A stretch of DNA of 32,356 nt from Pseudomonadales bacterium (GTDB taxonomy: Bacteria > Pseudomonadota > Gammaproteobacteria > Pseudomonadales > Azotimanducaceae). Below the pieces are notes generated by a model. It had not been told where the DNA came from. It worked only from the letters and a program-made list of their open reading frames with translations, and searched no databases. Below are positions 21,187 through 29,174 of this stretch, in pieces. Made by a program: the position numbers and the translations under genes. The DNA lies in assembly GCA_016779385.1 (NCBI GenBank), contig JADHNT010000022.1, positions 1 to 32,356 of the forward strand, in the 5' to 3' direction. Each line of letters opens with the position of its first letter. The first letter of the stretch is position 1.

Positions 21187-22041
21187 ATGAAAGCGCTGTC
21201 CTCCCCCACGCTTCAGGGCATGACCTGGATGCTCCTGGCGAGCCTTGCGGGCACCCTCATCGACACCGGGGTGAAGGCCCTATCGAGCCACTACGATACG
21301 CCGCAGATCGTGCTTGGGCGCCTGCTCTTTGGCCTGCCCTTCGTGCTGCTGATTGCGGGGTTTCGGGGCGATCTGAAGAATCTAAAGCCCAAGCGCTGGC
21401 CAGGCTATGGGCTCCGGGCCGTGCTCTCCTGCGGCGCCACCTTTGGCTTCTTTTTCGCCCTCGGGGAGCTTCCTCTCACCCTGCTCGTGGCCCTCTCCTT
21501 CACCGCGCCCCTGCTCATTGCGGTGCTGGCCTGGCCCCTCCTTGGCGAGCCCCTGGGCTGGCGCCGGGGCCTCGCAATTTTGGTGGGCCTGGCGGGAGTG
21601 TGGGTCATGATTAACCCAGGCAGGGCGCCCTGGAATCCCGCTTACCTCGCCGTGGCCGGGTCCGTGCTGTGCTGGGCCGGCCTATCCCTCAGTGCCCGAC
21701 GCATGGCCGATGAACCGGCGGGGGCCATGGTGCTCTCCACCATGCCCGTCTCCCTCGTGCTCGCGGGCACGCTGACGGTCTCGAGCTGGGTGCCCTTGGA
21801 GGCCTGGTCCCTGGCAATCTTCCTGGGCGTGGGGGCCGCCGGCGCCACGCTCCACTTCAGTGTGATCATGGCCTATCGCCTGGCCCAGGCGGCGACCGTT
21901 GCCCCCGTGGAATATGCCGCCGTGCTCTGGGCCAGCCTCTTTGGGGCCCTATTTTTCGGAGAGGTGCCCAACGGCCCCATGATCGCGGGCGCCGGGCTCA
22001 TCATTGCAGCGGGGCTGATCGTGCTGCGGGCCCGGGAGTAG
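21187..22041 (+). CDS. EamA/DMT family permease
   Basis: 284 residues with ten predicted membrane helices in two EamA halves of about 140 residues each. The first half has LIDTGVKALSSHYDTPQIVLGRLLFGLPFV and LPLTLLVALSFTAPLLIAVLAWPLLGEPLGWRR. The second has VLCWAGLSLSARRM and AQAATVAPVEYAAVLWASLFGALFFGEVP. The paired E-P motifs at the ends of helices 4 and 9 are typical of drug/metabolite transporters (RhaT/YdcZ class). Substrate unknown; members export amino acids, purines or similar metabolites. The start is chosen from AGGA upstream and the TATACT position. The last 93 bases run antisense to the end of the acyltransferase gene. Confidence 0.88.
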   Translation: MKALSSPTLQGMTWMLLASLAGTLIDTGVKALSSHYDTPQIVLGRLLFGLPFVLLIAGFRGDLKNLKPKRWPGYGLRAVLSCGATFGFFFALGELPLTLLVALSFTAPLLIAVLAWPLLGEPLGWRRGLAILVGLAGVWVMINPGRAPWNPAYLAVAGSVLCWAGLSLSARRMADEPAGAMVLSTMPVSLVLAGTLTVSSWVPLEAWSLAIFLGVGAAGATLHFSVIMAYRLAQAATVAPVEYAAVLWASLFGALFFGEVPNGPMIAGAGLIIAAGLIVLRARE

Positions 22042-22875
22042 GTTCGGGCGCGGCGCACGAAAGGCGGAGCCCACGTAGGCCGCCAGGGCCTCCGTCGCAG
22101 GACCGAGCTCAGTACTTTCCGTAAGCCAAGGCGTTGGCGCCAGGGGCGGTGCGAGGGTCATGCGATAGGTGCGGCCCTTTTTATTCATCACCTCATAAAA
22201 CAAAGTGATATCCCGAAGCTGGTCGGAGAGGCGCGCGGCGCCGTAGAACACCGGGGAATTCTGCGCCCCAATGTGCATGGGAATGATGGGCACCTGATGG
22301 CGCCGGGCCAGGCTTAGGGCCGTGCTCTGCCAGGGCCGCTCCCGAAGCTGCCCCCGGTCCCGGTAAGCCAGGCGCCCGGAGGGAAAGACCACCACGAGGC
22401 GCCCCTCGGAAAAGGCTCGCTGCGTACCCCGAAGCGTTTCCCGCATGCGCGCCCGGGAGCGCTCCGCCACCCGCCATTCCACGGGTATGATCACGTCTTC
22501 CAGGGCCGGAGCAATGCGCCCCGCATCGCGATTGGCGAAGATCATGAAATCGGGACGGAGCGCCTTCAAAAGGTCGAACACGGCAATCCCGTCGGCAATC
22601 CCCGTGGGATGGTTTGCCACCAACAGCGCCGGCCCGGTTCGGGGGACATGTTCGACTCCTGTGACTTCGAGGGCGAGGCGCAGGGTTTCGCTCACCACCG
22701 CGAGCGCCTCGAAGCCTGAGCGCCCCTGCATCGCATCTGCCAGCGCCACGGCTTGGCGATAGCCGAGAAAGGGATAGAGCAGGCGCCTGGCGACGCGCCC
22801 CCCCAGGGAGGGGCCAAAGAGCCGGGGGGCGCGCTCCGCGATGAGCGTATCAATCATGTGCACTGGGGCGGTCAT
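21949..22875 (-). CDS. PlsC-like lysophospholipid acyltransferase family protein
   Basis: 308 residues. LLVANHPTGIADGIAVFDLL (84-103) holds the acyltransferase block I as NH89-x5-D95, a spaced variant of NHx4D seen in hemolysin/OlsA-like branches. VVVFPSGRLAYRDRG corresponds to block III with Ser in place of the usual Glu. PIIPMHIGAQNSPVFYGAARL is the block IV region. It likely transfers an acyl chain to a lyso-lipid at the inner membrane face; the exact acceptor is unknown. The final 31 residues or so (rich in Pro, His, Gln) are read from the strand opposite the last helix of the EamA gene, and do not look like part of the fold. Fourteen bases separate it from the upstream hydrolase gene, so they are probably one operon. 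Confidence 0.82.
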   Translation of the reverse strand: MTAPVHMIDTLIAERAPRLFGPSLGGRVARRLLYPFLGYRQAVALADAMQGRSGFEALAVVSETLRLALEVTGVEHVPRTGPALLVANHPTGIADGIAVFDLLKALRPDFMIFANRDAGRIAPALEDVIIPVEWRVAERSRARMRETLRGTQRAFSEGRLVVVFPSGRLAYRDRGQLRERPWQSTALSLARRHQVPIIPMHIGAQNSPVFYGAARLSDQLRDITLFYEVMNKKGRTYRMTLAPPLAPTPWLTESTELGPATEALAAYVGSAFRAPRPNLLPGPQHDQPRCNDEPGARDHGAVGHLSEK

Positions 22876-22889
22876 GGCACGAACCCTGC

Positions 22890-23810
22890 CTAGGGCCCAG
22901 CCTCGCCCAGGGCCGACAGCACCACCCGGGCCAGACCAAGGCGAACGCTCGAGAAGGCGTGATCCCCAGGGAGGGTTTTCAGCGCCGCCGGGCTGTGCGC
23001 CGCCACGAGGGCCCCCTGCAGCGCCTCGAGGCGCTCCCGGGACACATAGTTATCCTCCGCCCCGGCCACCAGGGTGACCCGTTGGCCGACGAAGTGCCCG
23101 GCCCGGGCGGCGAGAGAGAAAAAGCTCGGGTCTTCCGTGAGCTCCGCCACGAGGGCGGCGCCACTGGTGCCCGCGAGGGGACCGGCGACCCAGTTCTCAA
23201 AGCGCTCGGCGGTGGCCCGAGCGGAGGCTTCATCGGCTTCCAGGGCCTCAGCCATGATCCCAAAGTCCGGGCCAGCGAGACTCACCAGCGTACTCACCCG
23301 AGGGTGCCCTGCGCCGGCTCGAAGGGCCAAATAGCCCCCCATGGAGTGGCCGACGAGACGCCGGGGCTGAGTGTCAAGGGAAAAGCGCGCTCGCACCGCC
23401 GGGTCGTCCAGCCAGCGCAGCATGGCATCGATGTCCTCTAGGCAGTGGCGGAAGCTGAAGGTGCCGGCGCTGCCCCAGGCCCCCCGGTAATGGGGAAGGA
23501 GCACCGCGTAGCCGGCACGACGCAGCACCTGGGCGAGGTCCTGATTTCGCTCCTCCCCGGGCAGCCCATGAAGCAGCACCACCACCGGCGCTGGGGCCTT
23601 TCCTCCAGGGAGGTAAAACACCACATTCATGACGGCATCGCCGCTGGGAATGGCGGCGGACTCGAGGCTCGGCCCGGGCACTCGCGGGGGCGGGTCTTGG
23701 GTCACGGGATCAAAGCTCATGGCAGCTCCCGCTTGGGCCCAGAAAAGGCTCACGCCCATCGCGATCCCTAGGATTCTTCGCCGTCCCCATTGCCAGCTCC
23801 ATCGCCCCAT
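22890..23810 (-). CDS. Exported alpha/beta hydrolase (prolyl-oligopeptidase/dienelactone-hydrolase-like)
   Basis: 306 residues. GGGAG precedes ATG 23810. A signal peptide (basic RRRILG, then IAMGVSLFWAQAGAA, cleavage near residue 30) sends it to the periplasm. The fold is clear: HGLPG oxyanion loop (81-85), PHYRGAWGS, nucleophile elbow GHSMGG with S156, acid D253 in VAGAEDNYV, and catalytic H284 in GDHAFS. It is a serine hydrolase of esters or short peptides; the substrate is unknown. It is upstream of the acyltransferase gene in the same direction with a gap of 14 bases, so the pair may act on membrane or exported lipids. Confidence 0.85.
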   Translation of the reverse strand: MGRWSWQWGRRRILGIAMGVSLFWAQAGAAMSFDPVTQDPPPRVPGPSLESAAIPSGDAVMNVVFYLPGGKAPAPVVVLLHGLPGEERNQDLAQVLRRAGYAVLLPHYRGAWGSAGTFSFRHCLEDIDAMLRWLDDPAVRARFSLDTQPRRLVGHSMGGYLALRAGAGHPRVSTLVSLAGPDFGIMAEALEADEASARATAERFENWVAGPLAGTSGAALVAELTEDPSFFSLAARAGHFVGQRVTLVAGAEDNYVSRERLEALQGALVAAHSPAALKTLPGDHAFSSVRLGLARVVLSALGEAGP

Positions 23811-23844
23811 ATTTCGTCTCCCTAGGCCCGGGGCGCACCATGGC

Positions 23845-25656
23845 CTAGGGCGCCACAGACCACAAGCGCCGGGCGAGACCCGAGCGGCGCAGGGGCGCCT
23901 GCACCAGACAGCTGTCGACCGCCGCCGGCGCTGCGAAAAGGCGCACGCGCGTCTGTGCTCGGGTGACGGCGGTGTACAGGAGCGCGCGATTCAGCAGCTG
24001 CTGCCCCCCCTCCCCGAGCCCCGGGGGTAACGCCACGGAAACCTCTCCAAACTCCGACCCCTGACTCTTATGAATTGTGCACGCGTAGGCAGGCTCAAAA
24101 GCCGGGAGACGATCGAGCGGCAGGCGCTTGGGGGCGGCCCCGGCACTGGGGAAAACGGCGACGAGGCCCCCCTCCCCGGCCCTGACCATGCCGAGATCCC
24201 CGTTAAACACCCCGAGGCTGGGATCATTCCGGAGCACCATGAGGGGCATGCCCGGGAAGGGGCCCTCCGAAGGCACCGGCGCTCCGGCCGCCCGAAGCGC
24301 CGCGGCCACCTGGGCATTTAAGCCCGAAACGCCTAGGGGGCCCTGGCGCGTCGGCGTCAGGAGGGTGAAGGCGCTCAGCTGGGCGAGAAGGGCCTCGTCC
24401 TCAACCCCGGCGGCTTCCTGCCGCCACAGCGTGAGGTAGGCCTCCTGGGCCTCCTCCAAAGCCGCCTCGGGCACCTCCGAGTAACGAAGCGCATCGTCCC
24501 CCTGGGTCAGGGCCGCCCAGGCATCCTCGCGCCGCCCTTCGTTCACCGCCGCCGCAAAACGGGCGACGGCGCCGGAGGGATCGAAGCGGTAGCTGCGCTG
24601 CAGGTGGCAGAGGCAATCCGCCATCGGGGGCACGGTGGCCTTCTCATAGGGACCGAGATCATCGCCGGTGAGCGCTTCCAAGGCCCGGCAGCGCGCGCGG
24701 GAGAGGGCCGGCTGGCCAATCTCCGCGGTGAGGTCCCCCAGTACCTGTCCCGTTTCCACGGAGGCGAGCTGGTCCTTGTCCCCGAGAAGAATGACGCGCG
24801 TTTCCGGCGCCAGGGCTGAGAACAGCTGCGCCATGAGGCGCAAATCCACCATGGACGCCTCATCCACCAGCACCACATCGGCAGCCAGGGGCGCATCGCC
24901 CCCCCGGGAAAAGCGATTGCCGTAGGGCTGGTAGCCCAAGAGCCGATGCAAGGTCACGGCCTCGTCGGGGATGGCTGCGAGCCCCGCTTCCAATGCCGGA
25001 GGCAAAGCGGTGTTCGTCAGGGACGCCTTGGCCCCGGCCACGGCCTGGGCCAGGCGCGCCGCCGCCTTCCCCGTGGGGGCGGCCAGGGCGATGCGCACTG
25101 GCCCCGCCTGCCCCGGCTCCTGCTGCAGGGCCGTCGCCAAGAGGGTCAGGGCCCGGGTGACCGTGGAGGTCTTCCCCGTTCCCGGGCCGCCGGTGAGCAC
25201 GAGGAGACTCCGCTCTAATAGCATGGCGGCCCCGAGCCGTTGCCAGTCAATGATCTCCCCCGGAGCGCCGAAGAGCGCCTCGAGCCACGTCTTCAGTTGT
25301 GCCGGGGCCGCAGCCAAGCGCGCGGGCTGCGCTGCGCGGGAGCGGAGGGCGTCGGCAAGGTACGCTTCGTAGCGCGCATCCTTGGCAAGGTAGAGGGCGT
25401 TCTCCCAAAGCACGAGGGGCGCCGGGCCTGCTTCCGCCCCGAGGAGCCCCGATTCCTCGAGCAGCGGGGCCCAGGCCAGCCCAGGCGGGGGCGGCACCTG
25501 CTCCAGGGGCAGGCAACTGTGCTGCGCCGCCACCCCCGTCTCTAGCTGCTGAAGCAGCGACGCCAGCGCGCTGTGAGCCTTTGTCCCCGGCGCATAGCGG
25601 CACCAGCGCAGCAGCGCTTGACCAAGAGGCCCAAGGGATTCGGGGCGAAGCGCCAT
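23845..25656 (-). CDS. recD: Exodeoxyribonuclease V alpha subunit RecD
   Basis: 603 residues, matching E. coli RecD (608). An N-terminal RecB-binding region precedes a superfamily 1B helicase: Walker A GGPGTGKT (156-163), APTGKAAARL (193-202), Walker B VDEAS (264-268), GDKDQLASVE (292-301), QRSYRF, and the C-terminal TIHKSQGSEF (527-536) and YTAVTRA (561-567). RecD is the fast 5'-3' helicase of the RecBCD complex, which unwinds and degrades DNA from double-strand ends and loads RecA after Chi. The ATG shares a base with the recB stop (TGATG), so synthesis is coupled. The stop is TAG. Confidence 0.95.
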   Translation of the reverse strand: MALRPESLGPLGQALLRWCRYAPGTKAHSALASLLQQLETGVAAQHSCLPLEQVPPPPGLAWAPLLEESGLLGAEAGPAPLVLWENALYLAKDARYEAYLADALRSRAAQPARLAAAPAQLKTWLEALFGAPGEIIDWQRLGAAMLLERSLLVLTGGPGTGKTSTVTRALTLLATALQQEPGQAGPVRIALAAPTGKAAARLAQAVAGAKASLTNTALPPALEAGLAAIPDEAVTLHRLLGYQPYGNRFSRGGDAPLAADVVLVDEASMVDLRLMAQLFSALAPETRVILLGDKDQLASVETGQVLGDLTAEIGQPALSRARCRALEALTGDDLGPYEKATVPPMADCLCHLQRSYRFDPSGAVARFAAAVNEGRREDAWAALTQGDDALRYSEVPEAALEEAQEAYLTLWRQEAAGVEDEALLAQLSAFTLLTPTRQGPLGVSGLNAQVAAALRAAGAPVPSEGPFPGMPLMVLRNDPSLGVFNGDLGMVRAGEGGLVAVFPSAGAAPKRLPLDRLPAFEPAYACTIHKSQGSEFGEVSVALPPGLGEGGQQLLNRALLYTAVTRAQTRVRLFAAPAAVDSCLVQAPLRRSGLARRLWSVAP

Positions 25657-28600
25657 CAGCGCACCTCCCGGGAAAAGCAGCGATCAAGCGCATCGAGGAG
25701 CGCAGGGTCGGGATCATCAGCGAAAATGCCCAGGGTCGAATCGGGCGCCATGCCCCGCAAAAAGAGATAGCGCGCGCCGCCGAAGGCCGCTGCTCCCCCA
25801 GGGCCGAGGCGCTGGCGCAGAAGCCGGCGCAGCGCCACGGCATAGATGAGGTATTGGAAGGCGTAGTGATGGCTCTCCATGGCCGCCCGAAGGCCGCCCT
25901 CGTCGTAGGCCTCCCGGTGCAGGCCAAGGCGATTCGATTTGTAATCCACCACGTAGTAGCGCCCCGCCACGGCGAGCACCACGTCGATGAAGCCCCTTAG
26001 GAAGCCCGTGAGCGTCTGCTCTGGAAGGGACGGCATGGGATAGCCCGCCTCTCGAATGAGCCCCTCAAGCGTCGGGAGTGCGAAAGCGTCGAGCCGCAGA
26101 TCAAACGCCAGCTCGGCGCGCTGCTGGGGAATATCCGCAAGGGCGCGGCCCTCGATGATGGGCGTGGCACGCACGGCACGAAGCCAGGTTTCAACGCCTT
26201 CCACGCCGACCCCCGGCGCCCCCCAAAGCCCATGGCGCCGCAGGCATCGCTCAAGGTGACCCGGGACGGCCTCCGGCACTCCGGGCCAGCTTTCCAGCAT
26301 GTCGTGCAGGCATACCCCGGGAATGGCCCCGGCGGGAAACTGGGCCGCCGGGGGGCTGAGGGGCGTGGGACTCTCGAGCACCGGCGCGTCCCGTCCCTCA
26401 TCCCCAAAGCCCGCAGGCTCGGCACCGGCCTGCAAATCCTGGCGCAGCAGGCTGGAATAGCTCACCCGCGCCTCCCGGGCAAAGCTTCGCGGCGCGATAG
26501 CCTTCGCCGGCGCGAGGGCCCCGCCCTTCCCCGCGGCCGCTCGGTTCTGAGCACTAAACGCCTCGGCGGGATCGAAAACCTCAAGAGGCCAGCCCGCGGC
26601 GGTGATGGCCTCGGCCCAGGCTTTCGGAGCCAGACCCTGGAGTCCGAGGGCATGGGCTAGGGCCGAGCCCTGCTGGGCCGCTTCGCTTTTCTCCCCCTTC
26701 GCTTCGGGCACGCCCACGTACACGGCGTGGCAGGCCCGGGTGAGAGCCACATAGAGCAGACGCAGGCTTTCCCCAAGCTTCTCCCGCGCCGAGGCGGCCC
26801 GGGACCGGGGCGCCTTGCGCAGATCTACGGCCATGGCCCCCGTCGCGGGATCATGGAACAGGGGGAAGGTCTCCTCCTGCTCTACCCGGGGGAAAGGCAG
26901 AAGCACTACGTCGTACTCCAGCCCCTTGGCGCCGTGCACGGTGATGATCTTCACCAAATTCTCATCGCTCTCGAGGCGCTGCTGATGCGCCTCGTTGTCA
27001 TCGTCGGCCTGGCGCGCCTGGGTAAAGGCCCGGAGCGTTTCCGCCGCCCCCCCGCCGGTGCGGTCAAAGCGCTCTAGGCACTCCCCGAGGTGTCGGAGGT
27101 CTGTGAGAACTCGGGGGCCCTCCGGTTCCTCGAGGCAGCGGGCCGGCACGGCATAAGCCTCGAGCAGGGCAAAGAGCGCCGTCAGCACCCCCTGCCGTTC
27201 CCAGCGTTCCCGGAAGCTGCGGAAGCGCGCCTGGTGCGCAGCCAGCGCATCGGCCTCCACCAGCGCCGTCGGCGGCACTGCCAAAAGGGGCGTCAAAAGC
27301 GCATCGCGCAGGCCGCCCCCGTCCTCCGGGGCCGCCATGGCACGAAGCACGCGAAACACATCCTCCGCGGTTTCCGTGGCAAAGACGCTTTGCTTGGAGG
27401 CGAAGGCCGAGCCCAGCCCGACGGCGCGAAGGCAGCGCTGAAGCCGAGCGCCCTCGTTGTGGGTGTTCACCAGCAAGGCGCACTGCTGGGGCTTGAGGGG
27501 TTTCCCTTCAATCGTTGCCTCCGCCAGCAGGCGCTGCAGCAGGGTCACGGTGGCTTGGGCTTGCGCTTCGTCGCTGCCCGCGGCAGCGCTTCGGTAGAAC
27601 CCCAGGGCCGGCGCCGGGGCGCCGTCCCGAGCCCAGGGCGCGGCGGGGGTCTGATGCGCCGCGCTCACCGGGTCAAAGCCCATGCCTTGGCTGAGGAAGG
27701 GATCCGGCTGCTGCTCATAAAAGCCGTTGAGCGCCTCGATGACCGGGGGCGAAGAGCGCCAGTTTTGATCCATGCGCAACCGATCGCCGTCGGGAAGGGC
27801 CTGCCGCGCCCGCAGGTAGGCGAAGAGATCGGCACCCCGAAAGCCGTAGATGGCCTGTTTGGGATCGCCGATGAGCACGAGCGTACCCGCCCCCCCGACG
27901 GGATAGAGGGCCTCGAAGATCTCCAGCTGCACCGGATCCGTGTCCTGGAACTCGTCGATAAAGGCCAGGGGATAGCGGGCAGCCAGGCGTTCCGCTAACG
28001 CCTTGCCGCTGGCGCCACGGAGGCTCGCCGCGAGCTGACGCAGCGCATCCTCCGGGCCCCGAAGCTGCCGCTGGTCCTTGTGCGCGGCCAGGGCCTGCTG
28101 GAAGGCCTTAAAGAGCGTGTGGGTGAGTCCGGCTTCGAAGGCCTCCGCAGCGTTCACGAGCGCTTCCGCAGCGGAGGCCAGCGCGCCCCCGCTGCCGGCG
28201 CTGCGGCCCTTTTTGACCGGGGTTTCGACAAAAGCTTCCGGAGTGAAGGCCCCTAGCAGCATGGAATCCTTCTTTTTTTTGCCCTCCCCTAGGAGCGCCT
28301 TAAGGGCCTCGGGCAGCGGCATCTCCGTTCCAAGCACCGCATCGAGGTCGCTCTGAAGGCTCGGCTTGCCGGGCCCCCGAGACCGCGCGTTGTAGCGCTC
28401 AGTTAGTGCCCCCCAGCCCGTCCCGGCCTTGCCGAAGTCCGCCAGCCCAAGCACGGCGGGGTCCTCATTCCGCCCCGCCCAGGCGACGCGCAGCTCAGCG
28501 AGGGCCTGCGCAAGGGCCGCGCCCAGGGCGTCGAGATCGTCCTCAGGCACGCCCCGAAAGGTCAGGGCCCCTGGGGCCAGCCAGCTGCTGAAAAGCCGCT

Positions 28601-29174
28601 CGCACTTCTTAGGTTCGGCCCAAATCCGTAGCCAAAGGGCCTGCACGGACGCCGATGCGGAGTAAAACCCCTGCCGCCACGCCGTGCGCAGAGCCTCCCG
28701 CTGCAGGGCCTTGTCGTCCTCAAGGTTTTCGAAGGAAAAGGGCGTCGCCTGCTCTAGAGCGCCTTCGAGCAGGGCGCGATGACAGAAGCCGTGAATGGTG
28801 AACACCGAGGCCTCGTCAAGCTGCCCGAGAGCAGCCCGAAGCCGCGCCTGATCCCGGAGGCGATCGGCGCTTTGGCTCCAAAGCTCGGCGAGGAAGGCCT
28901 CCGTCGGAGGCTCGGGATCAAGGAAGGCGTGAAGGGCGCCCCGAAGCCGCTGTCCGAGGCGATCCCGGAGCTCCGCCGTCGCCGCCCGGGTGAAGGTCAC
29001 CATGAGAATTTCGTCGATGCGCAGGGCTAGCGCATCTAAGGCATGGGGCGCCTGCTGCCCCAGCACGGCGCGAAGGACCAGAGAGCCCAGGGCGAAGGTC
29101 TTTCCCGTGCCAGCGCTGGCTTCCAGGAGCTTGCGCCCCGCCAGGGGCATGCGGTGGGCATCAAAGAGGGTCAT
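25656..29174 (-). CDS. recB: Exodeoxyribonuclease V beta subunit RecB
   Basis: 1172 residues (E. coli 1180). UvrD-type helicase: Walker A EASAGTGKT (18-26), FTIHGFC (125-131), IDEFQDTDP (406-414), GDPKQAIYGFRGAD, VHGAKGLEYD and LYVALTRA. The C-terminal RecB nuclease domain is intact: D1064 (GFIDVV), D1077 and K1079 (VVDYKSN), corresponding to D1067, D1080 and K1082 of E. coli, plus the following HHYAFQYLIYAVAL helix. RecB is the 3'-5' motor and the only nuclease of the complex. Its ATG overlaps the recC stop (ATGA). The helicase linker is rich in Ala, Gln and Arg but otherwise ordinary. No ptrA-like protease gene is inserted between recC and recB as in E. coli. Confidence 0.96.
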   Translation of the reverse strand: MTLFDAHRMPLAGRKLLEASAGTGKTFALGSLVLRAVLGQQAPHALDALALRIDEILMVTFTRAATAELRDRLGQRLRGALHAFLDPEPPTEAFLAELWSQSADRLRDQARLRAALGQLDEASVFTIHGFCHRALLEGALEQATPFSFENLEDDKALQREALRTAWRQGFYSASASVQALWLRIWAEPKKCERLFSSWLAPGALTFRGVPEDDLDALGAALAQALAELRVAWAGRNEDPAVLGLADFGKAGTGWGALTERYNARSRGPGKPSLQSDLDAVLGTEMPLPEALKALLGEGKKKKDSMLLGAFTPEAFVETPVKKGRSAGSGGALASAAEALVNAAEAFEAGLTHTLFKAFQQALAAHKDQRQLRGPEDALRQLAASLRGASGKALAERLAARYPLAFIDEFQDTDPVQLEIFEALYPVGGAGTLVLIGDPKQAIYGFRGADLFAYLRARQALPDGDRLRMDQNWRSSPPVIEALNGFYEQQPDPFLSQGMGFDPVSAAHQTPAAPWARDGAPAPALGFYRSAAAGSDEAQAQATVTLLQRLLAEATIEGKPLKPQQCALLVNTHNEGARLQRCLRAVGLGSAFASKQSVFATETAEDVFRVLRAMAAPEDGGGLRDALLTPLLAVPPTALVEADALAAHQARFRSFRERWERQGVLTALFALLEAYAVPARCLEEPEGPRVLTDLRHLGECLERFDRTGGGAAETLRAFTQARQADDDNEAHQQRLESDENLVKIITVHGAKGLEYDVVLLPFPRVEQEETFPLFHDPATGAMAVDLRKAPRSRAASAREKLGESLRLLYVALTRACHAVYVGVPEAKGEKSEAAQQGSALAHALGLQGLAPKAWAEAITAAGWPLEVFDPAEAFSAQNRAAAGKGGALAPAKAIAPRSFAREARVSYSSLLRQDLQAGAEPAGFGDEGRDAPVLESPTPLSPPAAQFPAGAIPGVCLHDMLESWPGVPEAVPGHLERCLRRHGLWGAPGVGVEGVETWLRAVRATPIIEGRALADIPQQRAELAFDLRLDAFALPTLEGLIREAGYPMPSLPEQTLTGFLRGFIDVVLAVAGRYYVVDYKSNRLGLHREAYDEGGLRAAMESHHYAFQYLIYAVALRRLLRQRLGPGGAAAFGGARYLFLRGMAPDSTLGIFADDPDPALLDALDRCFSREVR

